Shown here: piece after piece, positions 7,433-15,233 of the stretch | Layout: every line of letters begins with the position of its first letter | Numbering within the stretch: the first letter of the stretch is position 1 | From: a virus | IMG/VR virus record: IMGVR_UViG_3300024999_000055 | Coordinates: 1 to 64,000 of that record | Direction: 5' to 3' (one strand) | Length of the DNA: 64,000 nt | Notes under the pieces: generated by a model | Seen by the model: only the letters and a program-made list of their open reading frames with translations | What the model was told of the DNA's origin: nothing | Databases searched by the model: none | Made by a program: the position numbers and the translations under genes

Positions 7433-10387
7433 TTGTCATTTGAAATTGATTATTCAAAAATTGGACAAAAACCAGATTTATATGTATGTAGGCCAAATTT
7501 AACAATAATTGGTAAATTATCAGATGCTTTTAATATAAAACTAAATTTAAAATTATCGCAAATAAATGAACTTTCATTCTCATTAAATTATTATAAAGAT
7601 ATTAATCATAAAAATGTTGTAAATCCAAATTATAATTTACTCAAACATAGGTATTTAATTAAATTTGTTTTAAATGATTATGTTGAATATTTTTTAATTA
7701 ATTTACCAGAAGATAGTGACTCTGAAGATAGCACAATAAAAAATATATCTTGTTTTTCTTTGGCATATAAGTTAAGTGACGAATTAATAAATGGATACAA
7801 AACAACTGTTTCTGTGAATGCTACTACTGTGCTGACAGATATTCTTAGTGATACTGCATGGTCTGTTGGTTTTGTTCACAATGATTTTAATATAATGTTC
7901 CGACAATTTGAAATTACTGGAAAATCTGCGTTGGATGCAATTTATGATATTGCTAATACTTTTGGAGCACTTGTTGTATACGATACTTTAAATTATACAG
8001 TTAATTTTTATAAATTAGAGACATATGGATTAGATAGAGGGTTAACATTTAAATATGGTAAATATTTGAAGTCAATAAATAATACAATAAATCCTGATTC
8101 ATTTTGTACACAATTTTATTGCTATGGTAAAGATAATATTTCTATTGCTGGTGTTAACACTACAGGAATGCCATTTTTGCAGAATTTTACATATTTTTTG
8201 TACCCTTTCACTAAATCCGAAGATGGTAGTGTATTAATTCATAGTGATTATATGTCGGATAGTCTAGCAAGTTCTATATTACAGTACAATAATTTATTAT
8301 CTACAAAAGAAGGAGATTTTAACGATTTATTAACACAAAAGATAGCATTACAAGAAACTTTAGATACTAGCGAAACTGACTTTACAGATTTAAAAACAGA
8401 AATGTATGTAATTTTAGATGCTCTTGATATCGCTCAATCAAATAATCAAGATACTACTTCTTTAATTACAGATAGGAATAATAAACAAATAGAATTAGAT
8501 AATAAATATAAAGAAATTAATTCAATATTATTTGATATAACTATTACAAATAGTTGTAATACTAGTGGTAATATTAATTTAACTATTGATGATAAAGTAA
8601 TAGATATTCCATTGCTATTAGGGGATACAATAAATACTGTTGCTATTAAAATAACTAATTATATTAATAGTAAATACTATAATTATGATAACAAATTCCC
8701 TCTGATTCCTACATTTAAATGTAGTGTTGTTAATGGAGTTATTAGTATAATATATTTTACAACTAAAGATAAAGCAGATTTTAATATTACATTTACTGAT
8801 ACAGATAGTACAGGAGTTACTTGTACTATTGGAACAAAAACAAATAATGGTTTAGAGAATCAAATTAGTAATATAAATAATCAGATGGATGATTTAACTG
8901 ATTTATTGTCAATGAGTGAAAATTTTACATCAGAACAAATATTAGAATTAAAAAGGTCATTTATAATTAAAAAAGAGGTTAGGAATGAGTATATTTCGGA
9001 TGCTCAAGAATTGTTAAAATGGGGAAAGTTGGAATTTGCAAAAATTTATCAACCTCCGACAATAATTGAGATCGATATAGTTGATCTTTTTAGTTGTATT
9101 GATATTGGTTGTCAACATGATCGTAATAAATTGCAATTATCAGAAATTGTAAATGTAAAATATGATAAATTTAATGTTAATGTAAAGGCAAAAATTAATG
9201 AAATAGAGTATGATTTTGAAAATAGTGATATTAAGGTTGTGATTTCGGATGTTAAGGAAATCAATAAGGATAAAGACAAATATTTACAATTATTAAATAA
9301 AACAATAAATGCTGGGATTGCTGTAGAAGCAAATAAAGATAGTTGGAATGGTGTTGACAATATTAAAAGTGATGTTAATGATATATTAAATAATAAATGG
9401 GATTCATCTTTAAGAGAAATACTGGCAGGTGTAAATGAATCAGTTGAAATTAATGGTAGAGGAATTACTATAACTAATCCTAATGATGTCCAAAAAGCAA
9501 TTCGTCTTATGCATGGTGTGATAGGTATTACTACAAATGGATGGAATTCTTTGGATGTTGCAATTGATGGGACTGGTGTATATGCTAGAAAATTGATTGG
9601 ACAAATAGTAGCTTCAACTATATTAACAATTACTAATGAAGCAGGTAATTTTTCCGTAGATCAAAACGGCGTAACTATTGAAGATATGTCATTAGTGATA
9701 ACAAAAAGTGATAGTAAAAGCAGAATAATGATGAATATTTTAGATGGAATAAAAATACAAAAAAATACAGGGACTATAGATACCCCTGTATGGATAGATG
9801 TATTTTATGTTAATAGTGATGGTGATATTGTAACTGTAGGATATATTGAGATTGGTGTTGGGGATGCTGTGTTCAAAGCAGATAATAACGGTATTTATTT
9901 AGGAAGTCAAAACTTTGAAGATGCGCCATTTAGAATTGCATTATCTGGTGCATTAACAGCAGAAAACGCAGATATAAATGGAAATATTGATTGTAATACA
10001 TTAAAGATAAATGGGACAAATATTCTAGATACTATTGATAATGTAAAAACTATTAATGGTCAATATTTATCTACCAATAGTGTTCCTGCAACTAAAATTA
10101 ATACTACAGACTTATATGCAGAAAGAATTAAACAACCAGGATATGAAAATAATTATGGTAAAATTGGTGGCACTTATGGTGATTTAGTATTGTATTATAG
10201 TAATGATGAATTTTTTAGAATATATAATGATTTAACAAACGTATCATTAAGATATAAAGGTACTGAATTTATTTATTCGGATGGTGCTAATACTTATCCT
10301 AAAGGAAATTGGAAGTTTAAATATTCTACAGTAGATTTTACTGATGCAACAGTAAATGGATTAAATATTGTTGCAAAATTTGGTTAA
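7433..10387 (+). CDS. Tal-like tail/baseplate protein (prophage endopeptidase tail family)
   Basis: A 984-residue protein at the position of the tail-associated lysin (Tal) or baseplate hub. The N-terminal third (LSQINELSFSLNY, then GKSALDAIYDIANTFGALVV) matches the phage minor structural/endopeptidase tail family. Residues about 275-345 and 490-520 are helical, coiled-coil-like. The C-terminal part, from about 660, has the KAIRLMHGVIGITTNGWNS and ALTAENADINGNI type repeats found at fibre-bearing ends of such proteins. No catalytic motif is visible. Start is TTG 7433, 6 bases after GAGGTGAA. It overlaps the convergent gene at 10384 by 4 bases. It probably carries or forms the receptor-binding tip. 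Confidence 0.8.
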   Translation: MSFEIDYSKIGQKPDLYVCRPNLTIIGKLSDAFNIKLNLKLSQINELSFSLNYYKDINHKNVVNPNYNLLKHRYLIKFVLNDYVEYFLINLPEDSDSEDSTIKNISCFSLAYKLSDELINGYKTTVSVNATTVLTDILSDTAWSVGFVHNDFNIMFRQFEITGKSALDAIYDIANTFGALVVYDTLNYTVNFYKLETYGLDRGLTFKYGKYLKSINNTINPDSFCTQFYCYGKDNISIAGVNTTGMPFLQNFTYFLYPFTKSEDGSVLIHSDYMSDSLASSILQYNNLLSTKEGDFNDLLTQKIALQETLDTSETDFTDLKTEMYVILDALDIAQSNNQDTTSLITDRNNKQIELDNKYKEINSILFDITITNSCNTSGNINLTIDDKVIDIPLLLGDTINTVAIKITNYINSKYYNYDNKFPLIPTFKCSVVNGVISIIYFTTKDKADFNITFTDTDSTGVTCTIGTKTNNGLENQISNINNQMDDLTDLLSMSENFTSEQILELKRSFIIKKEVRNEYISDAQELLKWGKLEFAKIYQPPTIIEIDIVDLFSCIDIGCQHDRNKLQLSEIVNVKYDKFNVNVKAKINEIEYDFENSDIKVVISDVKEINKDKDKYLQLLNKTINAGIAVEANKDSWNGVDNIKSDVNDILNNKWDSSLREILAGVNESVEINGRGITITNPNDVQKAIRLMHGVIGITTNGWNSLDVAIDGTGVYARKLIGQIVASTILTITNEAGNFSVDQNGVTIEDMSLVITKSDSKSRIMMNILDGIKIQKNTGTIDTPVWIDVFYVNSDGDIVTVGYIEIGVGDAVFKADNNGIYLGSQNFEDAPFRIALSGALTAENADINGNIDCNTLKINGTNILDTIDNVKTINGQYLSTNSVPATKINTTDLYAERIKQPGYENNYGKIGGTYGDLVLYYSNDEFFRIYNDLTNVSLRYKGTEFIYSDGANTYPKGNWKFKYSTVDFTDATVNGLNIVAKFG

Positions 10388-10998
10388 ATTAGATTAATTA
10401 AATATGATTCTTTAATCATTATTCTACCATCATATAATATTACATCATCATTTGTATTATTAGATATGGTTGATGTAATATTATTTAATGTAATAGTATT
10501 ATTTTTTAGATCCACTTCATTAATAGTTACATTATAATATTTAGCACCATCTTGAAAAGGTAAATACACAATGCCATTTATTTTAATTGCGGTATCAATA
10601 TCATTATAATTTCTTAGTATTTCCATATTACTTTTATTACTATCATTATTGTTATTTTGTATGGTTTGTGAATGAGGAATTGCTTGACTATTATTATTAA
10701 AAGTATTATCACTACTACTATTAATAACAGCATCACTATTTTCATTAACATTATCAATAATAACAGTATTATTTCTAGCATCCCAAATAACTTTTAAATT
10801 TAATGCCTCACATAATTTTCTTACAGGTAAATAAGTAGAATTATTAACATTTATGACTTCAGCATTTTGCAATGTTTTACCGTTTAATATGATTTTAATA
10901 GGATTACTTGCAAAAGATAATGTAGAAAATGACAAACTAACTCCTAATGCAGTACCTATTAATAAATATTTCATTTTTTGAAAATTTAATTTAAACAT
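10384..10998 (-). CDS. Secreted protein with copper amine oxidase N-terminal-like (stalk) domain
   Basis: 204 residues, on the opposite strand to the tail genes. A signal peptide is clear: MKYLLIGTALGVSLSFSTLS then an AxA-like site near FASNP. Residues about 38-82 form a Cu_amine_oxidN1-type domain (YLPVRKLCEALNLKVIWDA, then NTVIIDN), a cell-surface module common in clostridia that binds no copper despite its name. A low-complexity Asn/Ser linker (about 85-125) leads to a second beta-rich region. The same domain type ends the phage endolysin at 21282. As a reverse-strand gene in a late operon it looks like a lysogenic conversion gene expressed at the host surface; that role is inferred. Confidence 0.8.
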   Translation of the reverse strand: MFKLNFQKMKYLLIGTALGVSLSFSTLSFASNPIKIILNGKTLQNAEVINVNNSTYLPVRKLCEALNLKVIWDARNNTVIIDNVNENSDAVINSSSDNTFNNNSQAIPHSQTIQNNNNDSNKSNMEILRNYNDIDTAIKINGIVYLPFQDGAKYYNVTINEVDLKNNTITLNNITSTISNNTNDDVILYDGRIMIKESYLINLI

Positions 10999-11055
10999 AT
11001 TTAATTTACATCCTTTCTAATATTAATTTTATAAAATTTTAAGGAGGTTCCCAAA

Positions 11056-11292
11056 ATGAAACAAACAAATAAATTAGATAATGGTTCTGAAATTTATAAC
11101 GATAATGGTGTATTTAAAATAAAAAAAATAGTAGTTCAAGAACAAGAAATAAATGAAAAAATGGTTAATCAAAAATTAATTGATTTAAATAATAAAAATA
11201 AGGACTTACAGAATGAAATTAATAAAAATAATGAACAAATAGTAAATTATAAAAATATATTAAATAAAATAAAAAATATAAGTATTATATAA
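11056..11292 (+). CDS. Small coiled-coil phage protein
   Basis: 78 residues; the second half (about 30-72) is a heptad-rich helix with many Asn, Lys and Ile (KNKDLQNEINKNNEQI). AAGGAGG stands 8 bases before the ATG. Small coiled-coil proteins of this kind follow tail fibre genes in many Gram-positive phages, but a function cannot be named. Confidence 0.65.
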   Translation: MKQTNKLDNGSEIYNDNGVFKIKKIVVQEQEINEKMVNQKLIDLNNKNKDLQNEINKNNEQIVNYKNILNKIKNISII

Positions 11293-11343
11293 TCTTAAAC
11301 ATGGTATCACTCTCCTTTTTAAATTTAAATTTTGTTTTATACT

Positions 11344-11372
11344 ATTCTACCATAATATATGAAGCAATGCAA
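11344..11372 (-). promoter_or_regulatory. Candidate minus-strand promoter
   Basis: Reading the minus strand, TTGCAT (11372-11367) and TAGAAT (11349-11344) are 17 bases apart. It points toward the secreted-protein gene at 10998 and would run antisense to the 11056 gene. AAAAAGGAG and a 5-codon ORF follow it near 11300. Confidence 0.45.
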
Positions 11373-11460
11373 GTGTGTATAGTATCATATTATTAAAATA
11401 ATTTTGATTTTTATATTTGATTGTTTATTGTTTATTTAATAGAATACTAAAATAAATGTA

Positions 11461-11489
11461 TTGACTTTTAATCTCCTTTATAGTATTAT
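11461..11489 (+). promoter_or_regulatory. Sigma-A type promoter of the P63C gene
   Basis: TTGACT (11461-11466), 17-base spacer, TATTAT (11484-11489), 40 bases before the start at 11530. Confidence 0.75.
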
Positions 11490-11529
11490 ATTATTGAAAA
11501 TAAAAAATATATTAAAGGAGGGTATTACT

Positions 11530-12447
11530 ATGAAAGATATGGAAGAAGAAAAGATTTTAAAAGCAACACATTTTGGTAAAATAACTATCGGAGAGAAAGA
11601 ATTAACTTGTGCAGTTTTGGAAGATGGCACTAGAATTTTATCTAGTACAGCAATGTTTAAGGCATTTGGTAGGTCAAGAGGTATTTTAAATAATGAGTTT
11701 GTATCCGGCGAGAATTTGCCTATTTTTATGACTGCGAACAACCTCAAACCCTACATAGACAAGGCTTTAGATGCAGGAGAGAATTTTTCTATAAAATATA
11801 TTGCAAAAGATAAAAGAATTTTAGATGGTTATAAAGCAACTATATTGCCAACTATTTGCGATATATTTTTACAAGCTAGACAAGATAAGAATTTAACACA
11901 AAGTCAAGAATCATTAGCTTTAGTAAGTGAAATTCTCATTCGTTCTTTATCTAAAATTGGAATTATTTCCCTTATTGATGAGGCAACTGGATATCAAGAG
12001 GAAAGAGAACGTGATGAATTACAAAAATTATTATCTTTATATGTAAGAGAAGAATTTTTACCATGGACTAGAAGATTTCCATTAGATTTTTATAAGGAAA
12101 TGTTCAGACTTAAAGGATGGGAATATAAAGGCAATGCTAAATCACCATTAGTTGGTCAATATACTAATAAATTTGTTTACGATGTATTACCAGAAATGGT
12201 ATTAGATGAATTAAGGAATAAAAATCCTTTGGTTAAAAATAAATCTAATGAGAACAAGTTTTATAGAAAATATAAATTCCATCAATTTTTAACTGAAAAT
12301 ATAGGTATTTCTCATTTAGATAAACATTTAGCTTCAGTTATTACTATTATGAAATTAAGTGATAATTGGGAACATTTTGAATCTTTGTTTAATAGACGAT
12401 ATGGTGAAATTAAAAATGAGGAGAATATAAATATAATAGATGTTTAA
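11530..12447 (+). CDS. P63C domain protein (phage regulator family)
   Basis: 305 residues. The C-terminal P63C domain is clear: LPWTRRFPLDFYKEMFRLKG, then LVGQYTNKFVYDVLPEMVLD, FHQFLTENIGISHLDKHLAS and FESLFNRRYG. The N-terminus (LKATHFGKITIGEKELTCAV, RILSSTAMFKAFGRSRG) resembles the Bro/ANT-type N-terminal domains seen with it. P63C proteins are widespread in phages and plasmids and their biochemical role is not established. Start is ATG 11530, after AAAGGAGGG; upstream in-frame codons in the promoter region are not real starts. It has its own promoter (11461) and terminator (12461), so it is an independent unit. Confidence 0.88.
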   Translation: MKDMEEEKILKATHFGKITIGEKELTCAVLEDGTRILSSTAMFKAFGRSRGILNNEFVSGENLPIFMTANNLKPYIDKALDAGENFSIKYIAKDKRILDGYKATILPTICDIFLQARQDKNLTQSQESLALVSEILIRSLSKIGIISLIDEATGYQEERERDELQKLLSLYVREEFLPWTRRFPLDFYKEMFRLKGWEYKGNAKSPLVGQYTNKFVYDVLPEMVLDELRNKNPLVKNKSNENKFYRKYKFHQFLTENIGISHLDKHLASVITIMKLSDNWEHFESLFNRRYGEIKNEENINIIDV

Positions 12448-12460
12448 GATAGGTAAATTT

Positions 12461-12487
12461 TAAGGTAGTTTAAATAAAACTACCTTA
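12461..12487 (+). terminator. Terminator after the P63C gene
   Basis: TAAGGTAGTTT and AAACTACCTTA form a perfect 11-base stem around a 5-base loop, followed by a T-rich tract. Confidence 0.8.
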
Positions 12488-12535
12488 ATTATTTTAATTT
12501 TATAAAATATAAAAATAAATTTATTGCAAATTTCC

Positions 12536-12564
12536 TTGACATACTCCCTTCTATATTGTATTAT
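12536..12564 (+). promoter_or_regulatory. Sigma-A type promoter of the 12641 repressor gene
   Basis: TTGACA (12536-12541), 17-base spacer, TATTAT (12559-12564). Confidence 0.8.
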
Positions 12565-12578
12565 ATTATTAACAAACA

Positions 12579-12623
12579 TTCACCTACCGATACATATTTA
12601 ATTGTAGTATAATATTAGGTGAA
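12579..12623 (+). repeat. Inverted repeat in the leader of the 12641 HTH gene
   Basis: TTCACCTA (12579-12586) and TAGGTGAA (12616-12623) are a perfect 8-base inverted pair around 29 bases, just downstream of the promoter. It could be a repressor operator pair or an RNA stem that includes the ribosome binding region. Confidence 0.5.
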
Positions 12624-12640
12624 GGATGGTGTGATTAGAG

Positions 12641-12862
12641 ATGCAAATTAAGATAACTAATAAAATTGAAGAAAAAATAAATGAGTACCAAAGGAAATAT
12701 GGTTCAAGTCGCAAATGGTTTGCTGATAAAATGGGTATGAGTTCATCAAGGATGTATCAACTTTTAAAAGCAGATAATATGAATATTGACGTGTTGGCAA
12801 AATTTGCCATTGTATTAGAATGTAAGCTTGATGATTTAATAGAATATATAGAAATAAAGTAA
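12641..12862 (+). CDS. Small XRE/Cro-family HTH regulator
   Basis: 73 residues with one helix-turn-helix: SSRKWFADKMGMSSSRMYQL followed by MNIDVLAKFAIVLECKLDDL. It is a second Cro-like regulator, different in sequence from the one at 5428. It has its own consensus promoter (12536) and an inverted repeat in its leader that could be its operator. GGATGGTG lies before the ATG. It probably controls lysogeny genes or acts as an immunity or exclusion repressor; target genes are not evident. Confidence 0.88.
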   Translation: MQIKITNKIEEKINEYQRKYGSSRKWFADKMGMSSSRMYQLLKADNMNIDVLAKFAIVLECKLDDLIEYIEIK

Positions 12863-12918
12863 TTAGATTAATATCTATACAATCTTTATATTTTTATAAA
12901 TTTTTATTTAGAAAACTA

Positions 12919-12947
12919 TTGACGTTTTAATTATAAACCTCTATAAT
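12919..12947 (+). promoter_or_regulatory. Consensus sigma-A promoter
   Basis: TTGACG (12919-12924), 17-base spacer, TATAAT (12942-12947), upstream of the 13014 gene. Confidence 0.8.
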
Positions 12948-13013
12948 ATGATTCATAAGGTTGATTTTGATTACACGCCCTTATAATTATATTAAATGGA
13001 GGTTTTTATTATT

Positions 13014-13508
13014 ATGAAGAATAACTGTAATCTATTAGACCAATTCGTAGACAGAAAATGTGAGGTTAGTTTTCATTCTTTGTTAGACAATACACTATCT
13101 GCAACTTATGTTTATAACTCATTCTCCTACCAATTAACAGATGAATATATTCAACTTCATGATCAATCAGAGGATGATTGTGTAGTAACATCTATTGAGA
13201 TTAATAAAATTAATTCAATATCTAATTTGAATAATGATTTTTATTTTGATGTGGTTTCTATTAAAACTAATGACTACATAGTGGGCGTTTGTACGTTAGA
13301 AAGAAAATTTATTTATCCTAGATGTTTTAAGTGTGGTAAACAAATACTTGTGCCAGAAGAAACTATTTGGAGGATTTTCAGTGGTAGTATAAATTATGGC
13401 AGTTTTTATGATGATAGTGAAAATAGTGGTGAAATTGTTAATAGTTTAGATTTTTGTGACAGTTGTATAGCAGGGTTTGTTGGAGAAGTTGGTGAGCAGG
13501 ATGAATGA
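13014..13508 (+). CDS. Hypothetical protein with two Cys-X2-Cys pairs
   Basis: 164 residues. The first 105 are beta-rich with no known motif. Near the C-terminus CFKCGKQ and FCDSCIAG are spaced like a treble-clef or zinc-ribbon site. Start is ATG 13014, 9 bases after GGAGG; the ATG at 12996 overlaps the ribosome binding site and is not used. It has its own promoter and overlaps the antirepressor remnant at 13501 by 8 bases. Function unknown. Confidence 0.75.
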   Translation: MKNNCNLLDQFVDRKCEVSFHSLLDNTLSATYVYNSFSYQLTDEYIQLHDQSEDDCVVTSIEINKINSISNLNNDFYFDVVSIKTNDYIVGVCTLERKFIYPRCFKCGKQILVPEETIWRIFSGSINYGSFYDDSENSGEIVNSLDFCDSCIAGFVGEVGEQDE

Positions 13509-13620
13509 TTTAGTATTATATAAGAGTGAAAATTTTCAGGGTACTGTATGTGATTTATATAGAAATATTAATAATGATATTTTTATGACTAGAGAGCAAA
13601 TAGGTAGAGCATTAGAATAA
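13501..13620 (+). pseudogene. 5' remnant of an antirepressor gene
   Basis: 39 codons (MNDLVLYKSENFQGTVCDLY then NDIFMTREQIGRALE) match the start of Bro-N/ORF6N-type antirepressors and then stop at TAA 13618. The matching C-terminal end appears at 14402-14518, so one gene has been split and its middle replaced. Confidence 0.65.
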
Positions 13621-13662
13621 ATCTTTTATAATTAAACTAATAATTAAATAAATTTTATTATT

Positions 13663-13697
13663 AAAGAATCTACTTAATTGTGGGTTCTTTTTTATTT
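13663..13697 (+). terminator. Terminator inside the split antirepressor locus
   Basis: AAAGAATC (13663-13670) pairs with GGTTCTTT (13683-13690) with one G-U pair and is followed by a T tract. Confidence 0.65.
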
Positions 13698-13732
13698 TTA
13701 ATTTTGAATAAATATATATTTTGGAGGTAATA

Positions 13733-14392
13733 ATGAATTTATATAAAGATATAAATGGATATGAATATTACATTGATAATAATCATAATATTTTTATGAC
13801 TTCACGACAAATAGGAATAATTTTAGACTATTCTAGTTTGGAAAGATCCGTAAATAAAATAGCAGAAAGAAATAAATCAATATTAGAAAAATTTCGTAAA
13901 AAAGAAAGAATAAAAACAAATGGTGGTGAACAAAATTGTTTTGTTTATAATAGAGATGGGATAATTGAAATATGCAAATTATCTAGTTCTAGTGTAGATA
14001 ATAAAATAATTTTACTTAATATATTAAATGTTTCTGATGAACAATTATCTTTTATTATAAATAGAAATAATCATCTTTATAAAGAAAATGAATTAAAGGC
14101 AATATTAAATAAGGTTTTTCAAAATATTTGTTTAATAACTAATCAAGTTATATGTGGTAAATATAGAATTGATTTTATTCTTGATTCTAATATTATAGTA
14201 GAATGTAATGAAAATAATCATGAAGGATATGATAAAAAATATGAACAAGAAAGAAAATTATTTTTATTAAATAAAGGATATACTATTTTAGAATACAACC
14301 CAGATAAAGATGATGTATTTAATTTAATTAATAATATATTTATTTTATTAAATGAAAAGAAATATAAAAATAATTATTACATAATTAATTAA
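13733..14392 (+). CDS. Antirepressor N-domain fused to a DUF559/Vsr-like nuclease domain
   Basis: 219 residues. Residues about 1-75 resemble a phage antirepressor N-terminal domain (NIFMTSRQIGIILDYSSLER), similar to the remnant at 13501. Residues about 140-210 look like a DUF559/Vsr-type PD-(D/E)XK nuclease core: GKYRIDFILDSNIIVECNEN, where D and E could be catalytic, then ERKLFLLNKGYTILEYNPD. Start is ATG 13733, 5 bases after GGAGGT. It sits exactly between the two pieces of a broken antirepressor gene, so it looks like an insert that brought a nuclease domain, as homing-type genes do. Nuclease activity is inferred. Confidence 0.75.
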   Translation: MNLYKDINGYEYYIDNNHNIFMTSRQIGIILDYSSLERSVNKIAERNKSILEKFRKKERIKTNGGEQNCFVYNRDGIIEICKLSSSSVDNKIILLNILNVSDEQLSFIINRNNHLYKENELKAILNKVFQNICLITNQVICGKYRIDFILDSNIIVECNENNHEGYDKKYEQERKLFLLNKGYTILEYNPDKDDVFNLINNIFILLNEKKYKNNYYIIN

Positions 14393-14401
14393 TAAAGTTA
14401 T

Positions 14402-14518
14402 TTAAAAGGGGAAATTGTAGATATTCCGGTTACACTTGTGACACCAAAGGGTATTCAGTATATTCTAAAGCGTTGGAATAAAAAGAATACTAATCTACTT
14501 GAGAATAAAGTTAATTAA
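14402..14518 (+). pseudogene. 3' remnant of an antirepressor (KilA-C end)
   Basis: One frame reads KGEIVDIPVTLVTPKGIQYI then LKRW and stops at 14516-14518. VTPKGxxYI is the usual C-terminal end of phage antirepressors. There is no start codon with a ribosome binding site. It pairs with the 5' remnant at 13501. Confidence 0.65.
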
Positions 14519-14539
14519 TTTAATTAAGAATTGTTTATA

Positions 14540-14572
14540 AAAAGACCTCATCAAAGAGGTCTTTTATTTTTA
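14540..14572 (+). terminator. Strong terminator
   Basis: AAAAGACCTC and GAGGTCTTTT form a 10-base stem with a 6-base loop followed by T-rich sequence. It marks the end of the split antirepressor gene. Confidence 0.85.
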
Positions 14573-14614
14573 TTTTTAATAAATTTAAACAAGAAATGAG
14601 GTGTATATTCTATC

Positions 14615-14740
14615 ATGCTTAAAATTTTATGTAACGTAACCTTAAGTAAAGAAAATAAAAAAGAAATCCAGCAAATGATTAATGCTGGATTAACGGTAAA
14701 ACAAATTGTTGATGAATTAGGTGTTGATATATTATTCTAA
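14615..14740 (+). CDS. 41-residue HTH-like small protein
   Basis: ATG 14615 follows GAGGTG. The peptide has a charged half (LSKENKKEIQQMI) and a helix-turn-helix-like end (NAGLTVKQIVDELGVDI). It ends 6 bases before the convergent zinc-ribbon gene. It is too short for most gene finders; a regulatory role is possible. Confidence 0.55.
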   Translation: MLKILCNVTLSKENKKEIQQMINAGLTVKQIVDELGVDILF

Positions 14741-14745
14741 TCCAT

Positions 14746-14958
14746 TTACCTTATTTTAAAATTTTTCTTAATTTCTTTTATTGCTTCTTCTTTTGCTTTA
14801 TCAATTAAATAAGAAGTTTCAACATTATTAGTTGTTCCACATTTTTGACAAGTTAAATTAAGACTTTTATGGTTTAATAAATCTTGTTGTGTATAATTAT
14901 GATTGATAATTTCATTGCAATTTTTACATTGAAATTTCATATTAACTTTAATATCCAT
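14746..14958 (-). CDS. Small zinc-ribbon protein
   Basis: 70 residues with CKNCNE and CQKCGT, a two-Cys-pair zinc ribbon, followed by a Lys-rich helix (KAKEEAIKEIKKNF). The gene is on the minus strand between plus-strand units, with GGGAG before the ATG. It may bind nucleic acid; nothing more specific can be said. Confidence 0.7.
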   Translation of the reverse strand: MDIKVNMKFQCKNCNEIINHNYTQQDLLNHKSLNLTCQKCGTTNNVETSYLIDKAKEEAIKEIKKNFKIR

Positions 14959-15123
14959 AGTTAATTATCACTCCCTTTCCTTTTTAGGAATATTTTATCA
15001 TGGTTATATGTGATTTACAATAGTTTATTGAAATTTTACATTATTTTAAATTCAAATTTAATTAAATTTGTTAATATAAATAATTAATAATATAGAAATA
15101 TATAAAGAAAGGAGGTTTTTAAC

Positions 15124-15195
15124 ATTAAAATTATAAATATTAAAAAAATTAATAATATAAATACTTTATGTGGTGGTGGAGCAGGAGGTAAATAA
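15124..15195 (+). CDS. Possible 23-residue Gly-rich peptide, ATT start
   Basis: AAAGGAGG (15109-15116 region) is followed after about 7 bases by ATT and an open frame: a basic Ile/Asn stretch, then LCGGGAGGK and TAA at 15193. No ATG, GTG or TTG exists in the frame. The end resembles double-glycine leader ends, but no mature part follows. It may be a tiny structural or leader peptide of the fibre operon, or chance. Only the ribosome binding site and the unusual composition support it. Confidence 0.35.
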   Translation: MKIINIKKINNINTLCGGGAGGK

Positions 15196-15233
15196 TACTA
15201 ACAATTAACTAAATTAAAAAGCAGGTGATTTAA

